From contig QPMI01000559.1 in NCBI GenBank assembly GCA_004431415.1, forward strand, positions 1 to 64,000: a stretch of 64,000 nt of DNA. Reading direction: 5' to 3'. The notes beneath the pieces are model-generated. The model was not told where the DNA came from, did not search any database, and was given only the letters and a program-made list of their open reading frames with translations. Below are positions 18,601-28,845 of the stretch, piece by piece (positions within the stretch are counted from its first letter, which is position 1; every line of letters begins with the position of its first letter). A program made the position numbers and the translations under genes. Origin of the DNA: Cyanophora paradoxa. Taxonomy: Eukaryota; Glaucocystophyceae; Cyanophorales; Cyanophoraceae.

Positions 18601-21133
18601 GCGCGCGCTCTTGCGCCCGCTCTTCCCTGCCCCGCACACGCGTCACCGCCCCGTCGATGCGGGGGCCGGGGAGGGCGGGCGGACGGCGGGAGGGGCGCGG
18701 GGCGGGGCGGGGCGGGGCGGGGTCGAGTATGGAGCAGGCGGCGAAGCTCTCGTCCACGTCCGGCAGCTCGCTCCCGCTGCGCCCCGTCGCCTCCCGCCCC
18801 GCGCCCCCGCCGCCCCCGCCCAAGGCGCACCTCGAGAAGAGCTCCTCGCCGCCGCACCCCTCGCCGCCCTCGCCGTCCGTCGTCCCCTCCTCCTCCCGCC
18901 CTTCCACGTCCATCCGCTCCGCCACCGCCGGCCGCCCCCGCGCCCCCGGCCGGCACGCGGCCGGCGGCGTGCGGGGCGGGGCGGGGGCAGGCGGGGCGGG
19001 GGTGGCGGGAGTCGGGGGTGCAGGGGAGCGGGGGCCGGCGGAGGCGCGGCGGGGGCGCGGGCCGGCGCAAGGCGGTTGGAGGCGAGGAGGTCAAGAAGCT
19101 GCGCGGCCCGTCGGCGCGGCGCGGCCGCGGCGGGGGCGCCCCCCGCACCATCTCGATCATCAGCTCCTTCTTCTGCACCTTGAGGGGCACGTGCGCCCCG
19201 TTCGTCCGCAGCAGCTGCCCGCGCCTCGGCCCCCGCCGCACGCCGCGCGGCGCGGGGCGCAAGGCGCGCACGGTGAGGAGCTCCGCCTTGTTGAACGCCG
19301 TGTGCACCGCGAACTGCGCCGCCCGAGCTCGCGGCACGCACGCAGCGCTCGCTCGCATGGCGCACCTTGTCGACACCAGGCCCTTTCGCCATCAACCGCC
19401 TCCACAGCTCCCCGTACCTTGCCTCCCCTCAGCAAGCAGCTCAGCGCTCTCCCGCAGCGCACGCGCACCCCGGAGCGCCGGCGGCAGCGGTGCTGGGGGC
19501 CGTGGAGGCGGAGGCGGGGGCGAGGGTGTCGGGCCTGGCGAGGAAGCGGGAGGGCGCTGCCTGGCGGGCGGCGAGGCCGGCGGCGGCGATGGATCGGGCG
19601 AGGAGGTCCGGGGGGCGCCCGCCGCCGCCCCCCGCGGCCGCCCAGCACTCGTCGAAACTCTGCGTGTGCGACATCTGCGCCACGCGCTCGTCGCCAGGCC
19701 AGCGTGCAGCGCGCCGCGCGGCACCTGCTGCGACGGCGCGCGCCGCCCGCTCGCGCTGCCCTGCGAGAGGGCGCGGAGGCCCTCCGGGTCCTCGCCTCCT
19801 CGACGGCCTGCGGGGGTGGCTGGCCCTGGCTCGCCCTGCGAGGCCCGCTGCTCCTCGCCTCCGCCCGTCGGCCCCGCCGGGGAGCCCCTGCATGCCCCGT
19901 CCCGCGCGCCGGGCGAGGGCACCCAGGGCCCCGCCGCGAGGGCGCCCTGCGCCGGGCCCCTCCACGGCGTTTCCTGCGCGCCCGATATCGGCTCGATATC
20001 CCAGGTTCAGCGGCGGCTCGATATCCCAGGAGCAGCACGGCGCCGCGCACCGAGGGACGCCCTTGCCCCCGATCTTGGCTGCTCGGCGGCGATGCGAAGA
20101 GGCGAGGGCGCGGCTGGTGCTGCTGCAGGTCTGGCTGCGAAGAGGAGAGCGGCTGCGCCTCGTCCGCATCGTCGAAATGCCCGGGTTGCAACCAGCTCTC
20201 CGGCTGGCTGTACGAGACCGACTGGCGCGGCTGCCTCGTCTCACCAGCACCGCGCGGGGGGAGCCCAGTGGCCATGGGGGGTTGGGTCGAAAGGCGCGAG
20301 GGACCCGCTGGAGAAAGGGAGCGGGCCTGGCGAGGAGCGGGTGGCAGCTCCAGAGCGTGCGATCCATGCGCGGGCGCGAATAGTGGCACGCTCGGTCGGC
20401 GAGAGAACGGCGCCCTACTGCCGTCAACGCACTGCAGCTGCTCCACGCGCGTTGGCGCCATACGTGGCGAGGGGAGGAGGTCATCTGCCCTGGGAAGAGC
20501 AACAGGCCGCATCAAGCTGCTCCTTGACGGCTGGATCGCGCTGCGGGAAGTTCCTGGCTGGGCGCTGCCTTGCTGCCGCTGCGCATGCGCATGCGAAAGC
20601 CCCTGCTGATACATTCGATCTCCTGCCAGCGCGCCTCCGAATGTACTGCGGCTTATTCCCAGTGGAAGCTGCTGCAGTGGCTGCTGTCGACCAAGTTGGG
20701 CGTCGAAATGCGTACGCGCGCGGTTTCCTGCGGATTCAGAATTCGAATGCAAACTGGCGTTGACGACTGGCGTGTAGGCCCGCCACGATGATTCCGCGCG
20801 CTCATGCGATGAGAGACGAGAGAAATCCGTCGATCGCTGATCACGTACGCGCGCGCCAGAGTCGGCGCCGGCGGCCGGATGGCCATGGCCATGAGCGAAA
20901 ATCGGCGACGAATCCCGCAAGGACGACTCGCGCAATCGCGGCTGATGCTGCGGATGTGCTGACCTTATCGCAATTCCTCGGGCCGAGCCGGACGCGGCGG
21001 CCGTACGCCCCGCTGCAGCGTTCGAGCCGTCTGCGTGCAGCGCCGCCGCGGAGTGGCCGCCCTTTCTTGTTGAGAGCCACTGCAGCGGCTGATCGCCGTC
21101 GTCTTCGATGCGATCCTCAGCGAAGCCCTCCAT
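15628..21133 (-). CDS. Large Ser/Pro/Gln-rich protein, multi-exon, unrecognised
   Basis: On the minus strand an ATG at 21133 (MEGFAEDRIEDDGDQ) opens a ~350-residue Ser/Gln/Pro-rich region that looks intrinsically disordered and natural in composition. Further 3', islands of ordinary protein sequence lie between GC-only stretches that look like introns: FNKAELLTVRAL and VPLKVQKKELMIEMV (about 19.3-19.15 kb), ELPDVDESFAACSILDP (18.75 kb), a Cys-pair segment CAPCARREARADLLCASCKRK (about 18.3 kb), LAPPMEVVLLVQPCAG (17.35 kb), and a C-terminal exon with FEFMKHMLVKFVSAQ and WQILNAVTEF ending at 15628. The last exon faintly recalls a GRIP-type helix, but too weakly to name it. The CxxC-x10-CxxC segment could bind zinc. 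Exon structure is not resolved. It is divergent from the ferredoxin gene with only 108 bp between start codons. Confidence 0.4.
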
Positions 21134-21241
21134 CGCGTGGCGGCGTGGCGGAGCGCCTGCCTGTGGGGTTCGAATCCCGGTGGGCCCCATTCGGAGGAAC
21201 AGCCACGGAAGCTTCGGCTAGAGATGAGGGCCGCATTACAC

Positions 21242-22163
21242 ATGACGCGCGGGTGTGCACGAGCAGCGCAAGCGATGCGAACTCACGCAGCCGCTTCGCC
21301 GCTTCGAGGTGCGCCCGCGAGTCGCCCCGCGCGCGAGCGAACGCTTGCCAATGACGCAGCAGCGTGCGTGGATGCGCCGCAAATACGCACTTGGGCGCCT
21401 GCTGGCGCGAGGAGGTGGATGGCGAGTGCGTCCAATGATAAGAAGCCTGCGACCCCGGCAGCTGATCTTCCTGTGTGAGCCCTTACGGTGGAGTGCGGCG
21501 CTCCGCTCCACGACGGCTGCGCTCACGGTTGCCGGCGGCGGCGCAGGTACGAGATGACTTTCGTCGAGAAGGACGGAACGCTAAGGACAGTAAAGTGCAA
21601 AGAGGGCCAGAGCGTGCTGGACATCGCGCACGAGCACGACGTGGATCTCGAGGGTGGGCGCCGCGCGGGGCGGCGCGGGGGCGGGGCGGGGGCCGACGGG
21701 GCGGCAGGGGCGTGCGAGGGGTCGCTGGCGTGCTCGACGTGCCACGTGGTGGTGGACCCGAAGTTCTTCGACAAGATCCCGGAGGCGACGGACGAGGAGA
21801 ACGACATGCTCGACCTCGCCTTCGGCCTCACACAAACGTGCGCCGCGCCGCCGAGGGGGGCCGGGGCCGTGAGCACGGGCGTAGGTCGCGTCTGGGGTGC
21901 CAGATCAAGATTGGGCGGGAGCTAGCCGGCCTGGTAGTCACCGTCCCCAAGGACACGCGAGACATGCGGGAGCCGCCCGCCGCCCCTAAGCCCTAGCCCG
22001 GTAGGCGGGGTGGTGGCGGACGAGGGGGCGGGGGCTGAGGGGTGGCGGCAGGTCGCGGCTCGGCTGCTCGGTGAAGATGACGCGGGAGCTCGACGGGCTC
22101 GTCGTGCGCCTGCCCCCCGCCACCCGCAACATGGCCGTCGACGGCGCCAAGCTCGGCCACTGA
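21242..22163 (+). CDS. Mitochondrial-type [2Fe-2S] ferredoxin (adrenodoxin family), two alternative last exons
   Basis: Exon 1 (21242-21472) encodes an Arg/Ala-rich presequence with a likely processing site after GARRW. Exon 2 (21554-21653) has TFVEKDG and DIAHEHDVDLEG. Exon 3 (21708-21837) carries three cluster ligands in ACEGSLACSTCHVV, then DEENDMLDLAFGLTQT. The fourth ligand, in SRLGC, lies in the last exon, of which two complete copies exist: A (21885-21996, SRLGCQIKIGRELAGLVV) and B (22052-22163, SRLGCSVKMTRELDGLVV). With A the total is 573 nt, an exact 190-codon frame plus stop, usual for a precursor of this family. These ferredoxins pass electrons from ferredoxin reductase to Fe-S cluster assembly and P450-type enzymes. 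Introns are 81, 54 and 47 nt. It converges with the Hsp33 gene, 118 bp apart. Confidence 0.9.
21885..21996 (+). other. Ferredoxin last exon, version A
   Basis: This 112-nt exon follows an intron ending in gggcgtag. It begins gtcgcgtctgggg and encodes SRLGCQIKIGRELAGLVV, then a Pro/Ala-rich end (EPPAAPKP) and stop. It contains the fourth Cys ligand. Confidence 0.85.
22052..22163 (+). other. Ferredoxin last exon, version B
   Basis: Also 112 nt and in the same phase, it follows the acceptor ggtggcggcag, begins gtcgcggctcggc and encodes SRLGCSVKMTRELDGLVV, then RNMAVDGAKLGH and stop. Its end (PPATRNMAVDG) is closer to typical adrenodoxin C-termini than version A. Confidence 0.8.
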
Positions 22164-22281
22164 CCCCTCGGCCCCAACCCTACCCACCCCTCCCCGCTCT
22201 CGCTCTGTGACGGAGGGCCAATTGCGCTGCACTGAAAGACGGCGGGGGCGGGGGCGGGGGCGGAGGCGGGGCGGGGACGGG

Positions 22282-24189
22282 CTAGTTGCTGGAGGTCCTG
22301 GGGAGCTTGGGCATCTTGAAGCGCTTCTGAGAGACGATCTCCTGCGCGGCGGCGCTCACTTGGAGGAGAGCGCGCCCGCGGGCCCCGGCTGGGGACCGGT
22401 ACCTGGAGGCGGGCGGCCCCGAGGCGGTACTGCGTGCCCAGTGGTCAACGTAAATCACCTGTCAACAGAGAGGCCAAGCACTCACTTGCTTGGAGCAGAA
22501 CTCACACTTGATTTCCAGGTCCTCATCCTGCGCCCCCGGGTCGCCCCGGGCCGCGCACCCCAGCGCCGCCCCCGGCGCCGCCCCGCGCGCCTTCTCGGCC
22601 ATTTCCTCGAGGTCGCTGGACGGGGGCGGGGTTGGCGGGGGCCGTGCGCGGGGCGGCGGGGCGCGGACCCGAGGGAGAGGAGGGCGATCGCGCGGTCGAC
22701 GCGCCCCTCGTCGCACTGCGGGGAGGCGTGGGCGGGGCGGGGGGCCGGGGGAGGGGCCGGGGCGGGCCTGGCAGCGGAACTCGGGGGTGCTGCGGTGGCG
22801 CTCGCGGTCGCCTTCGAGGCCGCCGGCGAGGATCAGGTCCATGATGTCGTCCCCGCGCGCCCCCGTCCGCAGCAGCTCCGTCGTCGCCGGGAGCGCCCGC
22901 ACGTTCTCCTCCAGCTGCGCCAGCTCTGCCCCACACTCAGCCCCGCCCCCGCCCCCCGCCGGCACGCCCCGGGCCGACCTTCGTCCGTCGCCCCAGGGAG
23001 CACCTGCACCAGGAAGCCTGCGCGCTTGAATCTCAACGAGGAAGGCATGGGAGGGGTGCGCGGCCGCCTGCGGCATGCCTCCCGCATTCTCGACCTCGGG
23101 TTTGCCCGCGCGAAGTCCGCCAACATAGACGCCGAGCCCGAGGGCGGAGGGGACCTGCACGGGGCGGGCGGCTCGGGGGGGGGGGGGGGGGGGAGAGAGA
23201 GAGAGAGAGAGGGTGAGGGGCGCTTCGGGCCTGCTCAGAGTTTACAAGATAGCTGAGAATGTCCTGCACTCCGTCAATGAGTGTGCGTCGCGGCGTACAC
23301 TTCGGGCGCTATGCCACGGTTCCCACCTCGGCCACCTCGCCGTTGACGAGGTCAACGATTCCTTGCGACTCACGATTAGGACCACGTGTACCATCTGGAT
23401 AACTGGGCCCGGGGTGGCTCAGCGCGGCTGACATACCAGTAAAAGGCTCCTTCATAGACGGGTGGTAGCGGACTACGTAAAGTGTTCCGGGACCGATCAG
23501 GCCGCCCACGTCGAGCTTGCCCTGCTTGTTCGGCGGCACGTCCTGCACCACGCGCACCGTTGAGAGCGCGCCGACCACCGCCGCCCCCTACGCACAGCTG
23601 CTGGATTGCCACAGAGCCCCCGAACGAAGCCGTTCGAGTCTGCAATCCCCATTACGCGCCTGCCAAAAGGCTCGATCAGACGCTGCAGGCTTTTTCATAT
23701 GCCAGGGGCTTGCCCCACGGGACCACTTCCCCTGAAGTCCAGCTGCACAGATTCGCCATCCTTCTTTCCATCCGACAAAAGCAGTGCCCCTGCAAGAGAT
23801 TTTGACGAAGGCTATTAAACATGTGTTTTTTAGGTACCGCAAAGGGTCCGGCCAAGCGCAGCCATGGCTGTCGGGCTGCAGCCCTGCAGCCCCGTGATCT
23901 CCCGCACGATGTCATTGGCAATCAGGACGCGGCAGCTGCAGTGGCGCGCAGTTAGCGGGAGCGCGTGCGCGCAGTTAGCGGGAGGGCGTGCTCACGAGAT
24001 CGAGCCGTCTCTTGAGATGCCACGAACGAGCTCGTTCTCTGCTTTTGCGAAGAAGACGGGCGCCGCATAGCGCCGCCGATGTCCGCGGGTAGCCTGTGCC
24101 GCGCGGGTCGACGCGCCGAGGAAGCTCGAGCGCAGCTGGGGCCTCGCTGCAGCTGCGTGGATCGGCGCAACTGCGGTAAAGCTTAACAT
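22282..24189 (-). CDS. Hsp33 redox-regulated chaperone, probably organelle-targeted
   Basis: From the ATG at 24189 the first ~45 residues are Arg/Ala/Ser-rich, like a plastid or mitochondrial transit peptide. The Hsp33 core follows over about eleven exons: ENELVRGISRDGSIS, IANDIVREITGLQGCSPT, SVQLDFRGSGPVG, GIADSNGFVRG, GPGTLYVVRYHPSMKEPFT, GIVDLVNGEVAE, YLVNSEQ then VPSALGLGVYV, GFLVQVLPGATDE and LAQLEENVRALPATTELLR. The C-terminal zinc centre is complete: FRCQ joined to CDEGRV gives CxC, and CEFCSKQ gives CxxC; these Cys switch the chaperone on under oxidation. It ends PKLPRTSSN-stop at 22282. Several introns use GC donors, for example after NSEQ. The exon between GPVGQ and VMGIADSNG is not fully resolved. 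It is divergent from the GET2-like gene, with 77 bp between start codons. Confidence 0.9.
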
Positions 24190-24266
24190 CACGGCGACGG
24201 CTTTACCAACTGCGACGTCGAGTCAGCTGTACCCGCGACGGCTTTCGGCGCACCGGTTTCGATTCG

Positions 24267-25332
24267 ATGGACGCGGAGGAGGTTCGCAAGCGGGCAGAGG
24301 AGCGGCGGCGGCGCATTCTCGAGCGCGGCGAGCGCGGCCTTCAGAAGATCATCGGAACGCAAAGCGCTGACACCGCTGAGGGTCAGACGCGCAGCGCAGA
24401 GCACGCTGCGGCACGAACGCTCACGCTCTGGAACAGGTCGCGAAGCCTCTGTGGCTCTGCAGGCGGAGCCCGACTCCGACGTGCAGCCGGCGGCACGAAG
24501 CGAGACACCGCCGGTCAGTGCTGAAGGCGCGCACTCGGACTCGCCGCGGCCTGGATTGGAGCGGGAGAGAGAGGTCGGGCGTCGGTCCACGACGCCGCAT
24601 CTGTCGGCCCAGGTCGAGGAGCTCGGACAGCGGCTCTCGGGGTTGTCCATGGCAGACGAGCGCCGGAAGCGTTCCGCCCGCCTGCGTCTCATGTGGATTC
24701 TTGACTCACTCCGCAACGTCCTGGTGCTCGTGCTGGCGGCGTGGCTGGCGTATTCCAGCAGCGTCTTCGCTGCGGCAACTTCTGTCGCAGCAAGCAGCGC
24801 TCTGGGGGACGCCGACAAGGGCGCTTGCGGGGGCAGCGACCCTTTTTCAGCGCCCTCACTGAGCGTCATTAGCTGCGAGGGTGGCTTGGGGAGTCCAGGC
24901 GGTCTGCATGTCGTGCTTCAGCGCCTGGAACCTCTTGTGTTGGGATCCCGACCGCTTCTCGGCTTCCCGGTCGTTGTTACCCTCGCCGCCCTACAGCTGG
25001 CTCTCCTATTGCTTAACCGACTGCTCTCTCGGGTCCTCTTGGGCAAAGCAGAAGTGCGCACAGCAGAGTGCGGTCCCGTCAGTGTTGTGCGGCTCATTCC
25101 ATTTTTTTAGAGTGCAGATGGCAAGCGCAAGGACGGCGGCGATGCTTCCCAGGAATCGGAAGCGGGGAACGAGCTGGCAGACTTGCTGCCTGCTGGCCTG
25201 GAAAACGCTGTGCAAGGAGCGGAATTCCTTGTGCAGGCCCTCATGTTCAGTCGCCGACTCGGCCGCGACCTCATCCTCTTCATAGCATCTTTCGTTCTGG
25301 CCAGCTCTGCGCTGCCCATCGGCCCAAGGTGA
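24267..25332 (+). CDS. GET2/CAML-like ER tail-anchor receptor subunit
   Basis: The N-terminus has a cytosolic Arg/Glu-rich helix, AEERRRRILERGERGLQKI, matching the RRR-I-x-x-G-x-x-R-L motif by which Get2/CAMLG binds the Get3 ATPase. After an intron a disordered acidic linker leads to RLRLMWILDSLRNVLVLVL (first membrane segment, near 24.75 kb), a second hydrophobic segment (VVVTLAALQLALLLLNRLL, near 25.0 kb) and a final exon with LGRDLILFIASFVLASSAL (third segment), stop at 25330-25332. One cytosolic N-tail plus three C-terminal membrane spans is the Get2/CAML layout. Family members diverge greatly, so the call rests on the basic motif and topology. Exon joins between 24.36 and 24.45 kb are unresolved. 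Confidence 0.6.
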
Positions 25333-26330
25333 TCATCGCGGTCGGATTCCTTCGGGAGGCGGCGCCGGCAAGCACTCCCGTCCAATTGCAAGCACTGCGA
25401 CGCTGCGCCGGCGCCCAGTAGACCCAAAGCGTGCCGACGCGTATTCTGTGTCACTCTAAACGCTTTCCTCCCCGGCGCCTACATGTCCGGCGCCTACATG
25501 TCAGCTAAAAGCGAAGGTGCAAGCGCTGGAAGGTGCAAGCGCTGGAAGGTGCAAGCGCTCGGTGCAAGCGCAGATATATGCGCTAGCCCCATGGCCAGCA
25601 GCGCTAGCGCTCATAATCAACGGCTGGGCGTCTGGGGGGTCAGCTCATGATCATATTAGCATCCAATGGTTCCTGCAGATGTACTTCGAGAAACATGCAG
25701 GCTGCAGACAGAACGTCTACAAGCTAGACGGATCTCAACTTTGGGGCTCCAGTTCGTGGGATTGGACCACGAGGGGCGCCCAGCCCGCCATCCACCGCCG
25801 GAGCAGCTTCGGTCGGCGCCGGCCGAGCACGGAAAGGTCCCCTTGAGGGAGGGAGTACGCCCTCCCCGGCACCTAGGTGGAGTGCCGAAGATTGCAGCAC
25901 CGGTGGATCGCGATCGGGAGGCGACGGCCCCCCGCGGGCGGAAGGTGCCCGTGGGGGGGAGCCTGCGCACTGCGGCGATGTCAGCTGCAGGTCACGTGCA
26001 CGATCATCATCTTACAGCTGCAGGCGGGATTTGTGATCTCTAGATCTAGATCAAAACAAAACTTCGCACCCGACACGGCGCCACGGGAGGCGGCGCGCTG
26101 CTGAACTCGAAGCGCTGCTGATCATGAGCGCGGCCCAAGCTGCGAATTCGGGCGCGCGCGCGCGCGACCGTCGGACGAGGTCAGGAATATATTACGCAGG
26201 CCGGGCTACCGCTCGCCGCTCCTGCGATGAAACACGGGCGAGCGCTTTTCAAGTTTCTCGTTCGAACGGGAAATTGGGCCAGGAAATTGCGCAGGAAATT
26301 TGCCAGGAATCCGTGGATGGAAACCGTCCA
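25333..26330. other. Spacer with short repeats, no supported gene
   Basis: At 25515-25575 a 16-bp unit (aaggtgcaagcgctgg) is repeated about 3.5 times. The rest contains only short frames without recognisable domains. A CG dinucleotide run (ggcgcgcgcgcgcgaccg) lies near 26150. Confidence 0.45.
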
Positions 26331-26412
26331 ACTTTCGCGCGTCGTCCAACTTTCGTCCGACGGTCCAACTAGTACTTTCGTCCAACTTTCGTCCAACTTT
26401 CGTCCAACTTGG
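26331..26412 (+). repeat. Array 1 of the ACTTTCGTCCA minisatellite
   Basis: Six or more copies of an 11-bp unit (actttcgtcca), including the phrase actagtactttcgtcc, which recurs in array 2. Confidence 0.85.
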
Positions 26413-26937
26413 CAACTATTCTTCCGCGCTTACGGCCGCAGCCAAACGCCTCCGCAGCCTGGCAGCGTGCCGGTCTCTGGCTGCCGCAAGGAATTCGAAG
26501 GATGAGGGGGTAAGAAGAGGACCGGCCGCCCCGCGGTGGTCCTGCCGGCAGCAAGCAGAGCCCCGTGCGGGGTACCTCATTAATATTGGGCCGCGTCCCA
26601 AGGGGCGCGCAGCGCCAAAGGAGGGGCCGCCGAGAGGGCCCCAGGGCCCGAAAAGATAGACCACTCATTGCCTCGTGGGCGTGGTACGGTTGGGGAGGAT
26701 ATCTCTTCACTCCCCGTGTGCCGGGGGGTACGCATTTGCTGCCCGGGTACTCATATCGCGCCCGCAGGGGGTAAGCGATTTCGAGGGGGGTACAGCTTCT
26801 TGAGCCAATCGAGAAAAGGAAGATCCACCGTAGTGGATAGACCCCCGCATGAACAGCCAAAAGCTTGCGCTCAGGCCCGCGGAAGGCGTGAAGCCGTAGC
26901 TTCCAGGCCCCGGGAGAAAAACCAACAGAGGAACCCC

Positions 26938-27056
26938 TCATTCGTCCAACTTTCGTCCAACTTTCGTCCAACTTTCGTCCAACTTTCGTCCAACTAGTAC
27001 TTTCGTCCAACTTTCGTCCATCAAACCTCAACTTTCGTCCAACTTTCGTCCATCAA
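26938..27056 (+). repeat. Array 2 of the ACTTTCGTCCA minisatellite
   Basis: About nine copies of the same 11-bp unit in the same orientation, with actagtactttcgtcc and the phrase catcaaacctcaact shared with array 3 at 42.6 kb. It ends directly before the ATG at 27060. The 525 bp between arrays 1 and 2 hold no supported gene. Confidence 0.85.
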
Positions 27057-27059
27057 CCG

Positions 27060-27737
27060 ATGATAAGCACGCAGAGCGCATCCAACGGAGAAGCATCCAA
27101 AGCGCCAGAGAGCGCTCCCACAGCTTCAGAACGTGCAGAAAAGCGGGCGAACAAACCCTCGCCGGAGGAAGAGGCGTTGAAGGCCTGGTTCGAAGCACAA
27201 GAGCAGCATCAGAAGAAGGAGGGAAAGGCAGAGAAGAAGGAGTCCCCTTTCGATTGCTCGAAAGCGCTTACCGGTGCGCTCTGGGGCCTGCACTCAGCTC
27301 GCCGCCGCAGCCAACTAGCGTTGACTCCGTGCTGTTGCGCGCGCCAGAGGCCTTCGACTGCCTATGTGCGCGCCTCTGTCACAAGCGTATTCCGTCTGCT
27401 TAAGCTTCGCAGCGCCATCTGTGTGGGCGAAGAGCTACTACATCAGCGGCGGTTCGCGCACGCGGACGTTGCTCGCGCTCCGTGCGGGAAGTCAAACTCC
27501 CGAGCGTTGACGTGTCGATTCGACGCAGTTATACCGCCATGTGGGGTGTTGTTCGGAGAGTGGCTACGTTGGTTCGAGTCCTTCAGCTTCCCGTCCGGAT
27601 CTGCTTAAAGCTTAAGCCAACTGATCCTGGACGCCCGCAGTATGCAGTGCTCCGTCGCTTACCGGAAAGATCCCAATGCGCTCAAAGAGTATGAAGATGG
27701 CAAGCCCAAGCCGCACGTCGTTGAGCATCTGTGGTAA
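27060..27737 (+). CDS. Small Lys/Glu-rich protein, two or more exons, unrecognised
   Basis: The ATG at 27060 follows the minisatellite directly. The first ~75 residues are charged (EEEALKAWFEAQEQHQKK) and end with FDCSKALTGALW. A last exon after an acceptor near 27640 (gacgcccgcag) encodes YRKDPNALKEYEDGKPKP and ends VVEHLW-stop at 27737. The middle exons are not resolved. The Cys-containing pieces (FDC at the end of exon 1, MQCS in the last exon) and the small size recall twin-Cys mitochondrial or DUF3128-type proteins, but I cannot confirm that. Confidence 0.45.
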
Positions 27738-27937
27738 ACACCCCTCGACCTCCTCAGCCTCACGTGCAGAACACACTCTCGTGAGCCTCAGGCTCACTCT
27801 CGTGCACGTGCCGCAGGGAGCTGAAAGACAAGCCAAGTCTGGCGCCATGGAGGGCACCTTCCGACCCCCTGTGGGGCAAGGCATCCAGGCCAGCTGCAGA
27901 TCTAGACATTCCTGCAGAGAAGAGTTGAACTAAATTC

Positions 27938-28384
27938 AACAATCAAAGCAATCTTTTTCTCGAATTGCGTTCAGCCTGGCAGCCGCCTGGCAGCTAGCTA
28001 TAGCTAGCTATAGCCTCTTAAATAATTATCAATCATGTGCTAGCAGACCGCGCCCGGCCCTGTGCAAGTGCAGCAAATGCGAGCCGCGCGCGGATCCGGA
28101 TCCGCTCATATGCATTGCAGGGTACTTGGGTGGGGGGGGTGGGGGGGGGGGCGATGGGGATGGGGGTGGCAGGAAGACGAGGCAGGCGAGGCCGGGCGAG
28201 GCGGGCAGATCTAGAGTATCGATGGCGAGGCGGGCGGATGAGGTGGCGAGCGGGTGGGGTGGCGAGGCGGGCGGTGGCATGCGCACCAGGCTGACGGGCA
28301 GGCGAGAGCGGCCGCGGCGGCGGGAAGGGACACGGTAGCTAGGAGCGGCAGTTGGCATCGGGCCCTCTGCAGCTCACCCGAGGC
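27938..28384. other. Intergenic spacer with poly-G tract
   Basis: It contains the motif cagcctggcag twice in overlap near 27970-27990, then tagctatagctatag, and a G-rich run (tggggggggtgggggggggg) at about 28128-28150. No supported gene. Confidence 0.45.
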
Positions 28385-28845
28385 GTCAGCTCGCCCCAGG
28401 CGGCGCGGGGCGAGGCCCAGCCTGGCAGCTGCAGCGGCAGCGGCAGGGTGAGGTGCGCGGCATTAGTGGCTGGGCGAAACTGGGGTCGACGAAGCATAGG
28501 TAGCGGCCGGGGCGGCGGGTGGGGAAGCGGACGGAGCAGCAGTCGGCGCCGGGCCGGGCCCTGCGCATGGCCTGCGCAGGGCCGAGGCGCCACCTCGCCC
28601 TGCCAGGCTGGAGAGCGGCGGCGCGGGGGCGAGGCCCGGCGGCGGCGGCAGGGTAAGGTGCGCAGCAGCAGCGGCGGGGCGAACCTGGAGCTCGAGTCGC
28701 GGCGGGCGGGGGAGCGGGCGGGGCGGCAGGTGGCGCCGGGCACTGCGCATAGCTCTAGCCTGCGCAGGGCCGAGCTCGAGGCGTCACCTCGCCCTGGAGA
28801 GCAGCGGCGCGGGGCGAGGCCCAGCCCGGCGCGGGGCACTAGATG
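28385..28845. repeat. Imperfect ~180-bp GC-rich repeat, about 2.5 copies
   Basis: Segments with ggcgcggggcgaggcccagc, gcggcagggtgaggtgcgc and ggggcgaacctgg recur near 28400, 28620 and 28805. Frames through it look coding only because of composition. Confidence 0.5.

Noticed and set aside
16040-18925. 961-codon continuous minus-strand frame as a single-exon gene
   Set aside because: It stays open mainly because GC-only introns lack stop codons; islands of real protein sequence occur in other frames too, so a spliced gene is more likely.
21115-21200. Possible tRNA gene (ggttcgaatcc matches a pol III B box)
   Set aside because: The T-stem pairs at only three or four positions, no acceptor stem or anticodon arm can be formed, and the stretch overlaps the start of a coding gene. 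At most a chance match or tRNA relic.
27560-27600. Second B-box-like sequence (ggttcgagtcc)
   Set aside because: The flanking bases do not form a T-stem and no cloverleaf can be built.
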